DNA of 64,000 nt from Pedobacter alluvionis. Lineage in GTDB: Bacteria > Bacteroidota > Bacteroidia > Sphingobacteriales > Sphingobacteriaceae. Of the stretch, positions 18,230 to 28,700 are shown piece after piece. Each line of letters begins with the position of its first letter. The first letter of the stretch is position 1. The notes under the pieces were generated by a model. That model ran no database searches and was not told the DNA's origin. It saw nothing but the letters and a program-made list of their open reading frames with translations. The stretch is from the NCBI RefSeq assembly GCF_003664035.1, contig NZ_RCCK01000012.1, positions 614,573-678,572 on the forward strand, in the 5' to 3' direction. A program made the position numbers and the translations under genes.

Positions 18230-21200
18230 TTACACAATCCCCTCAACTTCAACAACAAGCCCCATGGTTAGGAGTCTATAAAGTGAGGAGCTGATAGCAT
18301 GATTTGAGTCACTTAATTCATGATAGAGCTTGCTTAAAAACTCGGTTGGATCTACTTGAGTTATATCCGGTAAATCTTTCAAATATTTCGAAAAGTTTAA
18401 TTCGTATTTTGTAAATTCTTCTTTGAAGTATATTTCATAAGTAAGAGCATCAATAAGCCGAATAAAAAATCCATGGAATGTTGTTCCTTCGGGAAGATTA
18501 CTTATATAATCATACATTCTAATCAAAGGAAGTTGTTCTTCTAAATTTACTATTGGTAGAGGAATCTCTCTAACTAAGTGCGATGATATCTGTGTAGCGT
18601 TGCTTGAGCCTGAAGAATTTAAATGAACATAATAACCAATAAGCGAGCTTGACAATATACAAGTAATAAATTTGTAATTATAACCACTTCTTTTGATCGT
18701 AAGCATGATGTTATTATTCCCAAAAACGGCTCTTTGTGATGTAACTCCAACAGCTAACCGTCGATTATTTAGATTGATTTTTTTAATAATAATCTTGGTG
18801 GGATTTTCATAAAAATTTCTTGTTTCTTCGGAACGATCATCTAATGCCACAGAATTCGCACTACCAAGTGGTTTAATTTTGAAGTGGTTTATTTCATGCT
18901 CCTTAATATAGTCGATAGGATTTGAGTTGACTATCTTATTGTATTTTTTTAATAAATTAATGTTGATACCCGAATGTATCTCTGCAATATCTGATAACCT
19001 AATCGGTGCGACATAAAATATATCAGAAATATTTCTGTCAATCGAGTGTGGTACCGTATTAAACAATTTTTTAAAGTCCTTAACACATTCTTCAAATTCT
19101 GTTTTACTAATTACATCATCCATTACACGAAAGAGATGATTGAGCCCCTTCCTAGCTTCAATCTTGTTACTTTCAAGATTTTTTAATGGTAGATCATTGA
19201 TAAAATACCAAATTGCATAAAAACTTTGCTGTGTTCTTCGATTATTTTCTTTTCCGAAAATGCCATCAAGCATGCTACTTACCGATTGTGATGTTGGTTC
19301 ATCATCACTCAATACAATTCTAAGCTTTTTTAAGAAATCAAATTCAAAATCAAAGATGGCATTAATGAAATCATTTTTAATTTCGTTACTTTCAAGGATC
19401 TTTGTTATATCGTTCTTTGCCTTAAGTCGTAAATTGATTTTATCGCCTATTTTGTAAATATCAAGGTCCTTTACTTTTTCACCATCAGTTAAAACATTTT
19501 TTATTTTTTGGTATTGAAGGAAAATAAGGGATGTATAGATGTTCTCATCTTCCATCCTTGAATTGTTCTTCCTAAAGTAGAACCAGTCTTTGTTATTTTT
19601 ATGAACAGCTTTGATCGATTCTATAATATCTCTGGAGATGTAAGAATTCCACATCTCAAAAGTATCTTCTTTGATAGGGTAAGGCTTATTATTTAACCTA
19701 ATAAACAAATCTATCGGATCAAAATGTTCATTGTTTTTTTCATTAATTTCAATGATCCACAAATCAAAGTTTTTAATTTTGTCCTTTTGATCCTTGGACA
19801 AACCTTCAAATGACTTTCCATTGAGTGTTTTTAGAACACCATTTTTTAGATTTAGCGAATATCCATCCTTTCCAGAATACTGCTTAATATTATTTTCATC
19901 TAAATAAGGTTTGCGGATAAATCCCAAAATTGATAAGAGACGTTGTTGACCGTCCAAAACTTCTGATATATCATCTTTTCGTTTAAATACAAAAATTGGC
20001 GGCAATTTGATACCCATCAAAATACTTTCGATGATTGATGATGACTTTTTCTTATTGATTACTTCATTTCGCTGATATGGCGGACGGATTAAGAATCTTT
20101 GTTTTTCCATCTGTCGACAAATATCATCGATTGCTATCGAAGAAGGTTCAGGCTTATTGATTCTCAGCTCTTCGAATCCTGCCATTTCGGAGTTTTTTGG
20201 CTCTAATTCTTGAGTTTTCAGTTTAAAATCGGCATTGTTTTGTAAATAAGCAGTAAAGTCAATTTGAAATTTTTCATGGAAAAATTTAGATGTAACCTGA
20301 AACCTATGGTGGAGCTCCTTTGAAAATGAACTTCGCTCCATTTTATATGCATCCTTATTTAAGGAAATATAGTTTGCCAAATTTTTAAGTTCGAAATCGC
20401 TCAGAACCATTTTTGATCCGGTCTCCACTTCCAGAACTGATAGTGCCCAATAAACGCACTCAAAAATCAACCTATTGTATGTGGTATTGCTTTCTTTTAA
20501 ATAGTTTCTAAGTTTTTTAAGCTGGTTTATCTTTGCTACGAAACCATCAAAAACATTTTCAATTTCTAATTCATTTAGGCTGTTAAATAAAAAATCAAAA
20601 TACTTTGCAATTATTGCATCTTTCTTTATTGAAAAATACTTGATAGGAATGTTATGTAATACAAGAAGTTGTCGTATTTTTTTTAGTATAACTTCGATGT
20701 TACTTTTTTCAAAATATAATAAGCTAGAAACATCTCCATATAGTACTGCATCACTATTTAATTTTCTTTTGAAATAACTATTTAAATCATCTTCTATATA
20801 TGCTGCTTTATCTATATCAGTTGGTTTTAAAGGAGTAATTCCAGAATTATATCGTTTAAAAATTTCTTTTTTAACTATGTCTTCATATTCGTCGTTTATT
20901 AAAGACTTTGAATGAAAGCTAAATTCTATGATTCTAAGTTTGGTATCCCAAAAAAGTTCTTGGAGCTTATCGTCAAGATTTTTAAAATATTTGTTAGCGA
21001 TCCCTATATTTTCAAGTTTTTGTAAACCGTTTTTTCGAAGTTTAAAGTCATTTTCTTTAAATCTCAAAATCGTTTCATACCGTTGCCTACCATCAACGAT
21101 TTCAGTTCCTTCTGAATTTCTGAAATAAATTAGTGGCGGAATTTCTGTTCCAAGTAAAATACTTTCAATGAAATAAGTAGCTTTCTCATCATCCCATACA

Positions 21201-21328
21201 TAATTTCTTTGATAAAAAGGTTTATAATTCGTTTTGCTAACCCTCTCTTCATTGTTGAAAAGGCTCTCAATCGACATAACCTTTGGTTCAATTTTTATGT
21301 AATTTTCAAATATTTCGCTTATTTCCAT
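18230..21328 (-). CDS. Double DUF262 (ParB/GmrS-like) protein fused to a TaqI/HsdS-like DNA specificity domain
   Basis: 1032 residues with two DUF262 copies. Copy 1 has KPFYQRNYVW (36-45) and EIVDGRQRYETI (76-87); copy 2 has RPPYQRNEV (415-423) and EVLDGQQRLLSI (456-467). DUF262 is a ParB-like NTP-using fold found in GmrSD and BrxU restriction enzymes. From about residue 776 the sequence changes to LSDIAEIHSGI, then KPLGS, NPTKIIIKK, YKFITCILSSSLIGYYVH and finally REIPLPIVNLEEQLPLI (921-936). This is the signature of a target-recognition domain as in TaqI-like methylases or HsdS subunits. I see no DUF1524 HNH motif and no methylase. With its ATPase partner it looks like a methylation-independent DNA-targeting defence unit; that function is inference. 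Confidence 0.75.
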   Translation of the reverse strand: MEISEIFENYIKIEPKVMSIESLFNNEERVSKTNYKPFYQRNYVWDDEKATYFIESILLGTEIPPLIYFRNSEGTEIVDGRQRYETILRFKENDFKLRKNGLQKLENIGIANKYFKNLDDKLQELFWDTKLRIIEFSFHSKSLINDEYEDIVKKEIFKRYNSGITPLKPTDIDKAAYIEDDLNSYFKRKLNSDAVLYGDVSSLLYFEKSNIEVILKKIRQLLVLHNIPIKYFSIKKDAIIAKYFDFLFNSLNELEIENVFDGFVAKINQLKKLRNYLKESNTTYNRLIFECVYWALSVLEVETGSKMVLSDFELKNLANYISLNKDAYKMERSSFSKELHHRFQVTSKFFHEKFQIDFTAYLQNNADFKLKTQELEPKNSEMAGFEELRINKPEPSSIAIDDICRQMEKQRFLIRPPYQRNEVINKKKSSSIIESILMGIKLPPIFVFKRKDDISEVLDGQQRLLSILGFIRKPYLDENNIKQYSGKDGYSLNLKNGVLKTLNGKSFEGLSKDQKDKIKNFDLWIIEINEKNNEHFDPIDLFIRLNNKPYPIKEDTFEMWNSYISRDIIESIKAVHKNNKDWFYFRKNNSRMEDENIYTSLIFLQYQKIKNVLTDGEKVKDLDIYKIGDKINLRLKAKNDITKILESNEIKNDFINAIFDFEFDFLKKLRIVLSDDEPTSQSVSSMLDGIFGKENNRRTQQSFYAIWYFINDLPLKNLESNKIEARKGLNHLFRVMDDVISKTEFEECVKDFKKLFNTVPHSIDRNISDIFYVAPIRLSDIAEIHSGININLLKKYNKIVNSNPIDYIKEHEINHFKIKPLGSANSVALDDRSEETRNFYENPTKIIIKKINLNNRRLAVGVTSQRAVFGNNNIMLTIKRSGYNYKFITCILSSSLIGYYVHLNSSGSSNATQISSHLVREIPLPIVNLEEQLPLIRMYDYISNLPEGTTFHGFFIRLIDALTYEIYFKEEFTKYELNFSKYLKDLPDITQVDPTEFLSKLYHELSDSNHAISSSLYRLLTMGLVVEVEGIV

Positions 21329-21540
21329 ATTGTTACTGATATTTCGCGTTGTCTTTAGAATAAAATCGTTTGTAGAGATTAAAATTAATCTAAATTATTT
21401 AATAATTGATAGTATATGTTGTTTTTCGATTTTAGCTTTTACATTTCATAGATTGATAATAAAGAGTGCTATAAATCAGAAGGATGATTTCCTGATCGGA
21501 TGCAGTGTAATAAAAGGCTTTTTAAGTCTTAGCAATAAAG

Positions 21541-21672
21541 ATGTCATCTACTCAATCCTACTGGACTTACCTAAGAATCAAAGAGGATATGTTTATCAAT
21601 CGAAAGCTCTATCCGCAGGCACATGAGAGTATTTTACCAAGGATTGTAGACGAGTTGGGATTTAATATGTAA
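21541..21672 (+). pseudogene. DnaE-like C-terminal remnant
   Basis: A 43-codon frame from an ATG reads SYWTYLRIKEDMFINRK, then LYPQAHESILPRIVDELGF and a stop. It matches the last residues of the complete dnaE upstream (EDISMTHRAPYPQAHEIGLPRI). At DNA level 18 of 20 bases agree between 16155-16174 and 21609-21628, but the surroundings have diverged. It is either a remnant of a second dnaE-like gene or a diverged duplicate of the 3' end. The DUF262-ATPase unit lies exactly between the two ends. No RBS is evident. Confidence 0.5.
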
Positions 21673-21680
21673 AAATCAAA

Positions 21681-21710
21681 ATAGCAGTAACTTTTAATGG
21701 TTACTGCTAT
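21681..21710. terminator. Hairpin terminator
   Basis: Perfect 11-bp arms (ATAGCAGTAAC / GTTACTGCTAT) around an 8-nt loop. On the minus strand the stem is followed by a T-rich run, so it could end the transcript of the 355-aa gene; on the plus strand it follows the dnaE remnant by 8 bp. It may work in both directions. Confidence 0.55.
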
Positions 21711-21828
21711 AGGGTATTCAAAATATAAATGCTGATCCATCAGATCAAATATCTATTCACTTCTAAGACTTTACAACCTGATGACGCATTCAAAGTTTCT
21801 TCCGTGCAGAGATCGAAAATAGGTAAGA

Positions 21829-22896
21829 TTATTTCAACTGTGTTTCGATCTTTTTGCGCAATGAGCTTACCTGGATGTCATCAACTAGCTTTGAAGTTAA
21901 AAAATTAGTAATATAGATATTATCAATCTGCGCTGTGAATTTACTTTCCACCTTACTAACAAAACCTATACTGATAGCAGCAGCGATATCTGCGATTTTG
22001 CCTTGATCAAAAGACTTAAACTTTGCTGCTAAATCAGCTTTAAGTGATTCTTCCGTTAACCTTGACTTGTTAATTTTTCCATCAAGTTTTAAAACTACCA
22101 AGCCGGTTGTTGCAGCGCGAACACTGCCTGGAGCAGCAAAGTCCATTAATGCCTTTGAGAAATTGTCATTGCCTATTTCACTTTCAGAGATCCCATTTAA
22201 AGCCAAAAACAATCTATGCATATAATCATCCTCAAATGCAACAATTAACATCGTGCCCTTATATACCGTTTGAGATGTCACCGCTGAGCTAAGGTAGTTG
22301 ACTAAATTTGCATTTGCATCAATATTATTAGCCTGTAAGTTAGCTTTGATATCAGCCGTTACTTTCGAATCAAATTTTTTGGTAACCGATTTAGCCAAGT
22401 CAAAACTTGATGAAGTAATTGATATTCTCTTTGACTGAATAATTTTCCCAATATCAATAAATTCATCCTTAAATAGTAATAGTTTCCGCTCTGCGAAGCC
22501 TGACAGTTTATCCCATTCAGTACAGAATTTTATAAAATCTGCACGTCCTTTTACTGATGTATCTGATTTGAGGTTTGGTAAAATAAGTTCATCATAATAC
22601 TGCATATTGATCTTATCAAGCAAAGGATATGAGCCTTTGTCAATCATGTTGAATAGACCGTATGGTTGCTCACTTGTATATTCATCACGATAACTACCTA
22701 TTGTTTTAATATAAAAGTCTTTGTGTTCCAATAAAGCCTCTTTTAGTTTTCTATTCCATTTTTGGTGGTCTATATTATCAACTCCGACGATTTCATCAAC
22801 CTTTAATGTTGTGTTAAAGATGGTTATTTTGCCCTGCGAAAAGGCACTTGTTGCTGTAAATACTGTAACAAGCATAGTTAAGAGAATACGTTTCAT
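21829..22896 (-). CDS. Secreted hypothetical protein
   Basis: 355 residues starting with a Sec signal peptide (MKRILLTMLVTVFTATSAFSQ), with no lipobox. The mature part mixes charged helices (KWNRKLKEALLEHKDFYIK) with a long C-terminal half rich in serine, alanine and lysine. I recognise no catalytic motif. It stands alone, facing away from the sigma-factor gene that follows, with an AT-rich gap of about 150 bp that must hold promoters for both. Confidence 0.6.
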   Translation of the reverse strand: MKRILLTMLVTVFTATSAFSQGKITIFNTTLKVDEIVGVDNIDHQKWNRKLKEALLEHKDFYIKTIGSYRDEYTSEQPYGLFNMIDKGSYPLLDKINMQYYDELILPNLKSDTSVKGRADFIKFCTEWDKLSGFAERKLLLFKDEFIDIGKIIQSKRISITSSSFDLAKSVTKKFDSKVTADIKANLQANNIDANANLVNYLSSAVTSQTVYKGTMLIVAFEDDYMHRLFLALNGISESEIGNDNFSKALMDFAAPGSVRAATTGLVVLKLDGKINKSRLTEESLKADLAAKFKSFDQGKIADIAAAISIGFVSKVESKFTAQIDNIYITNFLTSKLVDDIQVSSLRKKIETQLK

Positions 22897-23044
22897 TTTT
22901 TTGAGTTTTAGATGGTTAATTTGTTTTAGTTTTTAAGTATATGAATTTAAGCATTTTATCAATGTGATTTAACTAACGTTTAATTAAATCGTATTAAATA
23001 ATTAAAGTAAATTCTTAACTTTAAATTAATATCATTTCCAAATC

Positions 23045-23641
23045 ATGAGATCTTTCCCCCTAACCGACGAAAAGGATCTGCTACTTCGGTTGCAGAAGGG
23101 AGATCAGTATGCTTTTGAACAACTGTACCGCATGTACAGCAAGCGAATTTTCATAAATACGGTTAAACTTGTAAAAGATGAGGATGAAGCACAGGAAATT
23201 TTACAGGATGTATTTATCAGGATATGGAACAAAAGAGAAAACATAGATACTGAAAAACCGTTTTCATCCTACCTGTTTTCAATTGCTCAAAATCTTATCC
23301 GCGATTTTTTTCGCAAGGCGGCTCTCGACAGAAAAATGCAGGCGGCAGTTATTGCACAAAGCACCGAGCTTTACGAGCATATTGAAAGCAGTATCTATTT
23401 TAAAGAGAGTAGTGCGCTACTACAAAATGCTATTGATGCCCTGCCCCTACAACGCAAAAAAATCTATACTTTATGTAAGGTTGAAGGAAAAAGTTATAAG
23501 GAAGTGGCAGAAATTTTGGGCATTTCTGCCTCCACGGTTGACAATCAACTGGTCAAGGCTACACAAAGTGTAAGGTCATATTTTCATGCTTCAAAAACCT
23601 ACATTGCTTTACTTACAATATTGATGACTGCAACGATTTGA
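23045..23641 (+). CDS. ECF RNA polymerase sigma factor, FecI-like
   Basis: 198 residues with both sigma regions. Region 2 is YAFEQLYRMYSKRIFINTV followed by EAQEILQDVFIRIWNKRE. Region 4 is LPLQRKKIYTLCKVEGKS followed by YKEVAEILGISASTVDNQL. The C-terminus has an unusual hydrophobic tail (YIALLTILMTATI). It should direct RNA polymerase to promoters of the SusC/SusD locus when released by the FecR-type anti-sigma factor downstream. In most such loci fecI is directly followed by fecR, whereas here an unrelated minus-strand gene lies between them. Confidence 0.88.
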   Translation: MRSFPLTDEKDLLLRLQKGDQYAFEQLYRMYSKRIFINTVKLVKDEDEAQEILQDVFIRIWNKRENIDTEKPFSSYLFSIAQNLIRDFFRKAALDRKMQAAVIAQSTELYEHIESSIYFKESSALLQNAIDALPLQRKKIYTLCKVEGKSYKEVAEILGISASTVDNQLVKATQSVRSYFHASKTYIALLTILMTATI

Positions 23642-23739
23642 CGACTTCCTTTTTCATTAACACACTATTTTCACTTTTAATGTTCCAACTAATGGCTATC
23701 GCAATGATAAGGGGATGCAAGATTGAAGGCGTTTTTATA

Positions 23740-24147
23740 TTATCCGAAACTAATTTTGATTTCGGCAAATGGTTCGGAATTTAAGATCGAAGAAAGAAAC
23801 TCTTTGATGTTTGAAATTGCCTCCGAAATTTCACTTGTTGAAAAATGTTCCTGACGTGTATCGCCAAATCCTAAAAAACTGCCTAAGAAAAGCTCAGCCC
23901 GTTGCTCGTTTTCAATATTCCTGACCATTTCAAAGGGTTCTTTCTCATAATAAGCTATAGCTGCCTTGGCATTTAAAATATTTTCATAATTATAAATCCT
24001 ACTTTTTCCATTGCCAGACATGCCATTATTATAATCTTCAGCATTTAAAACCTTATACAAATAACTTGACATGGCATAATTTGTTGCACCGAATCGGAGA
24101 CGTGCAATCGGAGTATCATTTTTGAATGCGATGATAGAATGTCCCAT
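23740..24147 (-). CDS. Hypothetical protein inserted between sigma and anti-sigma genes
   Basis: 135 residues, ATG start, no signal peptide or membrane segment. The sequence (FGATNYAMSSYLYKVLNAED and onward) is not one I recognise. It lies on the opposite strand between fecI-like and fecR-like genes, interrupting the usual adjacency, which suggests a later insertion. It may be a cytoplasmic immunity-like or housekeeping small protein; there is no evidence for either. Confidence 0.5.
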   Translation of the reverse strand: MGHSIIAFKNDTPIARLRFGATNYAMSSYLYKVLNAEDYNNGMSGNGKSRIYNYENILNAKAAIAYYEKEPFEMVRNIENEQRAELFLGSFLGFGDTRQEHFSTSEISEAISNIKEFLSSILNSEPFAEIKISFG

Positions 24148-24298
24148 AGTACAATTTTACAAATAATCGCTCAAGTGTGCTGTTATAAGTAAAGATATTG
24201 TGCCATTAAAAGAGAAAATCCACACGATTTAAAAATGTTTTTCATCCCGATGGGGGGAATGATCATGCCAAACGTATTAATAGAAAAGACCATACGTT

Positions 24299-25504
24299 TT
24301 GGAAAATACAGACCCACTGCAGCTAATTGAAAAGTATCGTGACAATAAGTGCTCTCCCGAAGAGGTGGAACAGCTTTTAGCTTATTTCCATAAAGATAGC
24401 CCTGAGCAGGAACAGATCATGGAACTTGTATTAGCGGAACTTCAGCAAGAGCCGAGCGCGCAAGAGTTAAAAAGCAATAATATTCAAAACACCATAGATC
24501 AGGCATATCTTAATATCAGGAAGGAAATAGCGTATTCTGGTGTATCCAGACCTAAAAGAACCAGGCAACTCTGGGCAAGAATGGTGGGCGCGGCAATGAT
24601 TTTAATTATCGCAGGTGTCTCCTACCTATATTTCCTTAACGCTGATAAAAAAGTAAATGAAACCCAAAGTATAGCAGATGTAAAACCTGGCCATACCGCT
24701 GCAACACTTACACTTGCCACTGGGAAGAAAATTTTGCTCAACGATGCGTCTGTCGGTGCTATAGCCTCTGAAAAAGGTATTGAGGTTTCAAAAACAAAAG
24801 ATGGGAAAGTAGTCTACACTATTAAAGGATCGAACGCAGGTTCTAATACAAATCTTAACACCTTATCAACCGCAAAAGGAGAAACTTACCAAATTGTGCT
24901 ACTAGATGGCACCAAAGTATGGCTGAATGCCGCTACCACATTAACGTACCCTGCAAATATGAGAGGTAGCAATGAGCGGGTAGTGCGGGTAGACGGCGAA
25001 GCCTACTTTGAAGTTGCTAAAGATAAAAGGCATCCTTTTATTGTAGAAAGTGCCACCCAAAGGGTTAAGGTATTGGGTACCCATTTCAATATAAACAGTT
25101 ATTTAGATGAAGAAAAAACGATCACAACACTTGCTGAGGGTGTTGTAGAAGTTTCAACTGTTAAGCGTAGTAGCGAACCAGATAAAAAAACATTAAAACC
25201 TGGCCAGCAATCTATTGCGGAAGGTAGCAAAATTGAAGTACAAGAAGCAGACTTGCAGACTACACTGGCTTGGAAAGATGGAAAGCTCTATTTTAAAGAC
25301 GCTTCTATTCAGGAGGTACTCAGACAGGTTAGCCGTTGGTACAATATTGAGGTTGAATATAGGGGAACGCCCACCAAAGAATTATTTAGTGGTGGTATTA
25401 AAAGAACGGCAAACCTTTCTAGCGTTCTACGGATACTAGAACTGAGTAAGGTATACTCTACCTTAACTAAAAGAAATAATATCACAACCCTAATCATCCT
25501 ATAG
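24299..25504 (+). CDS. FecR-like anti-sigma factor
   Basis: 401 residues with the usual anti-sigma layout. There is a cytoplasmic N-terminal helical domain (DPLQLIEKYRDNKCSPEEVE), one membrane helix (MVGAAMILIIAGVSYLYFL) and the periplasmic FecR domain (AKGETYQIVLLDGTKVWLNA, then FEVAKDKRHPFIVES and VKVLGTHFNINSY). A DUF4974 domain ends the protein (WYNIEVEYRGTP ... NLSSVLRILELSKVY). It should hold the ECF sigma factor at the membrane and release it on a signal from the SusC receptor. The only start available is TTG at 24299, since an in-frame TAG lies 15 nt upstream. A stronger start may have been lost when the gene upstream arrived. Confidence 0.85.
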   Translation: MENTDPLQLIEKYRDNKCSPEEVEQLLAYFHKDSPEQEQIMELVLAELQQEPSAQELKSNNIQNTIDQAYLNIRKEIAYSGVSRPKRTRQLWARMVGAAMILIIAGVSYLYFLNADKKVNETQSIADVKPGHTAATLTLATGKKILLNDASVGAIASEKGIEVSKTKDGKVVYTIKGSNAGSNTNLNTLSTAKGETYQIVLLDGTKVWLNAATTLTYPANMRGSNERVVRVDGEAYFEVAKDKRHPFIVESATQRVKVLGTHFNINSYLDEEKTITTLAEGVVEVSTVKRSSEPDKKTLKPGQQSIAEGSKIEVQEADLQTTLAWKDGKLYFKDASIQEVLRQVSRWYNIEVEYRGTPTKELFSGGIKRTANLSSVLRILELSKVYSTLTKRNNITTLIIL

Positions 25505-25600
25505 AAGTAATAATTGTTTAATATTTCACCTTTTAATTGTACGTGCCTATGAGGTAGCTTTTTCAGAAAAATTAGAATAGTTAATGATACCCATAAAAAA

Positions 25601-25630
25601 ACCGGAGCCATCGTTCGAGGATGCTCCGGT
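25601..25630 (+). promoter_or_regulatory. Hairpin in the SusC leader
   Basis: ACCGGAGC and GCTCCGGT form an 8-bp GC-rich stem with a 14-nt loop between the anti-sigma gene and SusC. It is preceded by a run of A and lacks a T tract, so it may be a terminator with a weak tail, an attenuator, or a stabilising 5' structure for the SusC mRNA. Confidence 0.45.
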
Positions 25631-25736
25631 AAATTGGGTCTTGTTAATAACCAGTGCTAAAACCGATTTATCAACTAACAGCAAGGTATCCATTCCACCT
25701 TAAAATGCGATTGCCTTGCATAACCAAAACAAACTT

Positions 25737-28700
25737 ATGATTTTTTCATCAAACTGCCGCTATCCCAACGGGTATAGCCCTGCAGTTTATTGGTCTCCTG
25801 TTCCGCATAGAGAACAAACTACTCATTTAAAAAAGATACTGATGAGGCTACATTTTATTTTATTGTTGTTACTCTTTACAGTTATTGTTGCCTTAGCAGA
25901 TGATGTCAAAGCACAGAGCATAACGCTCGAAGCGAAAGCTACACCGATGTACCAGGTTTTCAAACAGATCGAAAAACAAACCGGTTATCTTTTTTGGTAC
26001 AAAGGGAAAATGCTTGGGAAAAACACGCCCATAACAGCAAGCATCAATAATTTACAACTTAAACCAGCATTGGATAAGATTTTTGCCAACATTCCCTTTT
26101 CTTATGAAATTGTAGACGAAACGATTGTGGTAACAGAAAAACTGCTCCCGCAAAAAAGTAAAGAAAAGCAAAATAAACAAGGCATAACCGGAGTGGTTAA
26201 TGATGAAAATGGACAGCCTTTAGTTGGGGCAAGCGTTACCATCAAAGGAACAACCCAAACTACGATGACAGACAGTGAAGGGAAATTTGCCATTGATAAT
26301 GTATCAGACAACAGTCTCTTAGTTATATCATATGTTGGATATAAATCAGTAGAAATAAAAGCCCAAAACAATAAAAGTATATCTGTAACATTAAACCTAA
26401 TTAGCGGGAAGCTTGACGATATTTCAGTCGTATCTACAGGTTATCAAAATATACCAAAAGAACGTGCTACAGGTTCTTTCGTACAAATAGACAACACATT
26501 GCTCAACCGCAGAATAAGTACCAATATACTGGATCGTTTGGATGGAATAACAAGCGGTTTAATTTTCAATAAAGTTGCAGGGCCAGTAGGTATAGCGCCC
26601 ACCAATGAAAAACTGGGGATTAATATAAGAGGACGCGTTACTATTGATAGTAAAGTTAGTGCTGATCCATTGGTGGTACTAGATAATTTTCCGTACGAGG
26701 GCGATATCAACAGTATTAATCCTAATGATATTGAAAGCATTACTATTCTTAAAGATGCTGCCGCTGCCTCTATCTGGGGAGCAAGATCAGGTAACGGCGT
26801 TATTGTAATCACCACTAAAAAAGGAAAGTTAAACGAAGCTTTAAAGATCGACCTAAATACAAACATAACTATTGGTGAAAGCCCCAATCTCAAATATTCG
26901 AGAAATTTTTTAAACTCTTCAGATTATATTGATATAGAAAAGTATCTGTACAGTCAAAATTACTATAATCAGGACTTAGCTAACACCACTACTTATCCAG
27001 TAATATCGCCAGTAGTAGCCCTGCTTGCAAGGAACACAGCAGAAGCAAACCAACAGATAGATGCTTTGCGCAGTATAGATGTTCGTGATGAAGCGTCCAA
27101 ACATCTTTATCAAAAATCGTTAAGCCAACAATATAATTTAAGCTTAAGAGGAGGATCGGCAAAGAGCACCCATTTGCTGTCTTTGGGATACGATAAAAAC
27201 AGGTATAACAACATTGGAGCGGGTTTTGACAGGCTTACCATAAATACTTCGAATACCTACAGACCGATAAAAAACCTGGAGGTAAGTGCAGCGGTTGTAT
27301 ACAATAAAAGCAACCAAAGTTCAGCTTATATCTATAATCCTCTTTACCCCTATTTAAAGCTTGCTGACGCTGACGGCAATCCATTGTCTGTTCCTGTCGG
27401 CTTTAATAATACGTATTTAGAAAGCGCCCAAGCACTAGGTTACATGGATTGGAAATTGCGACCGTTACAGGAACGCGATCTGTTTGATAATGTCGCAAAA
27501 ATTAACAATCTACTTTTAAGAACATCGGTCAGATATCAGTTTCTGCCATTTTTAAGTGCAGAAGTTCAGTACCAATACCAAAACGAAAATGGGAACACCC
27601 GTTATCTACAAAGTATTGACAGTTATAATGTGAGGAATACGATAAACATATATTCTCAGCGAAATACGACTACAGGAGTTTTTACCTATCCAGTACCAAA
27701 GGGCGGAATTTTAAGCATGACGGATAGAAAGTTGGAGGCGGAAAATTTCAGGACACAGTTGAATTATAACCAGAATTTCGCTGGGAAGCATAATATTTCA
27801 GCTATTACTGGTGCAGAGCTCAGAGATATAGAAACTACATCCTATAATCGACTATCGTATGGCTATAATGATGATTTTGGAACGGCTGTTACAAATTTGA
27901 ACTATACTACGTTTTTTCCACTTAGTCCTGCTGGTACAGGTTCAAGAACGGTACCTGCGCCGGATGGCACTGTAAACGGAACAGTCAATCGTTTCATATC
28001 ATATTACGCAAATGCTTCATATACTTTTAAGGATAGATATACAGCCACGCTAAGCGGAAGAAAAGACGGTGCCAATATTTTTGGAGCCAACACAAATGAT
28101 AAAATAACACCCCTTTGGTCTGCAGGATTAGGTTATGAGATTAGCAAGGAGGCTTTTTACAATTTACCTTTAATCCCTTATCTCAAAGTAAGGGCTACTT
28201 ATGGCTATAATGGCAATGTGTATAATGCTTCTTCTTATTTAACAGCAACTTACAGCACAAGCTCTTTGACGGGGGCGCAAACAGCAACAATAACCAGTGC
28301 CCCAAACCCGGAATTGAGATGGGAAAAAATAAGAAACAAAAATTTAGGGCTTGACTTTGCAACGAAGAAAAATAGGCTAAATGGTACGGTAGAAATTTAT
28401 GATAAACTTGGAACCGATTTGATAGAAGATGCTTTGTTAGCCCCATCTACAGGTTTTAACTCGTTTAAAGGAAATGCTGCAAGTGTAAATACAAAAGGAG
28501 TAGACATTATATTGAACAGCATTAACTTAAATGGTGATTTTAAATGGTACACAAATTTTCTTTTCAGCTATAATAAAGACAAAGTAATATCTTATGATAC
28601 GAAATATACTACCTCTTACCTTACCAGCAACGCCAGCAATATTGCAGATCCAGCCAGACAGGGACTATACATTAAAGAGGGCAACAGTATTTTTGGGGTC

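Noticed and set aside
21330..21626. 98-codon plus-strand frame upstream of the DUF262 gene
   Set aside because: Low-complexity hydrophobic and AT-driven composition; the real protein-like signal in its second half (LYPQAHESILPRI) is in a different frame.
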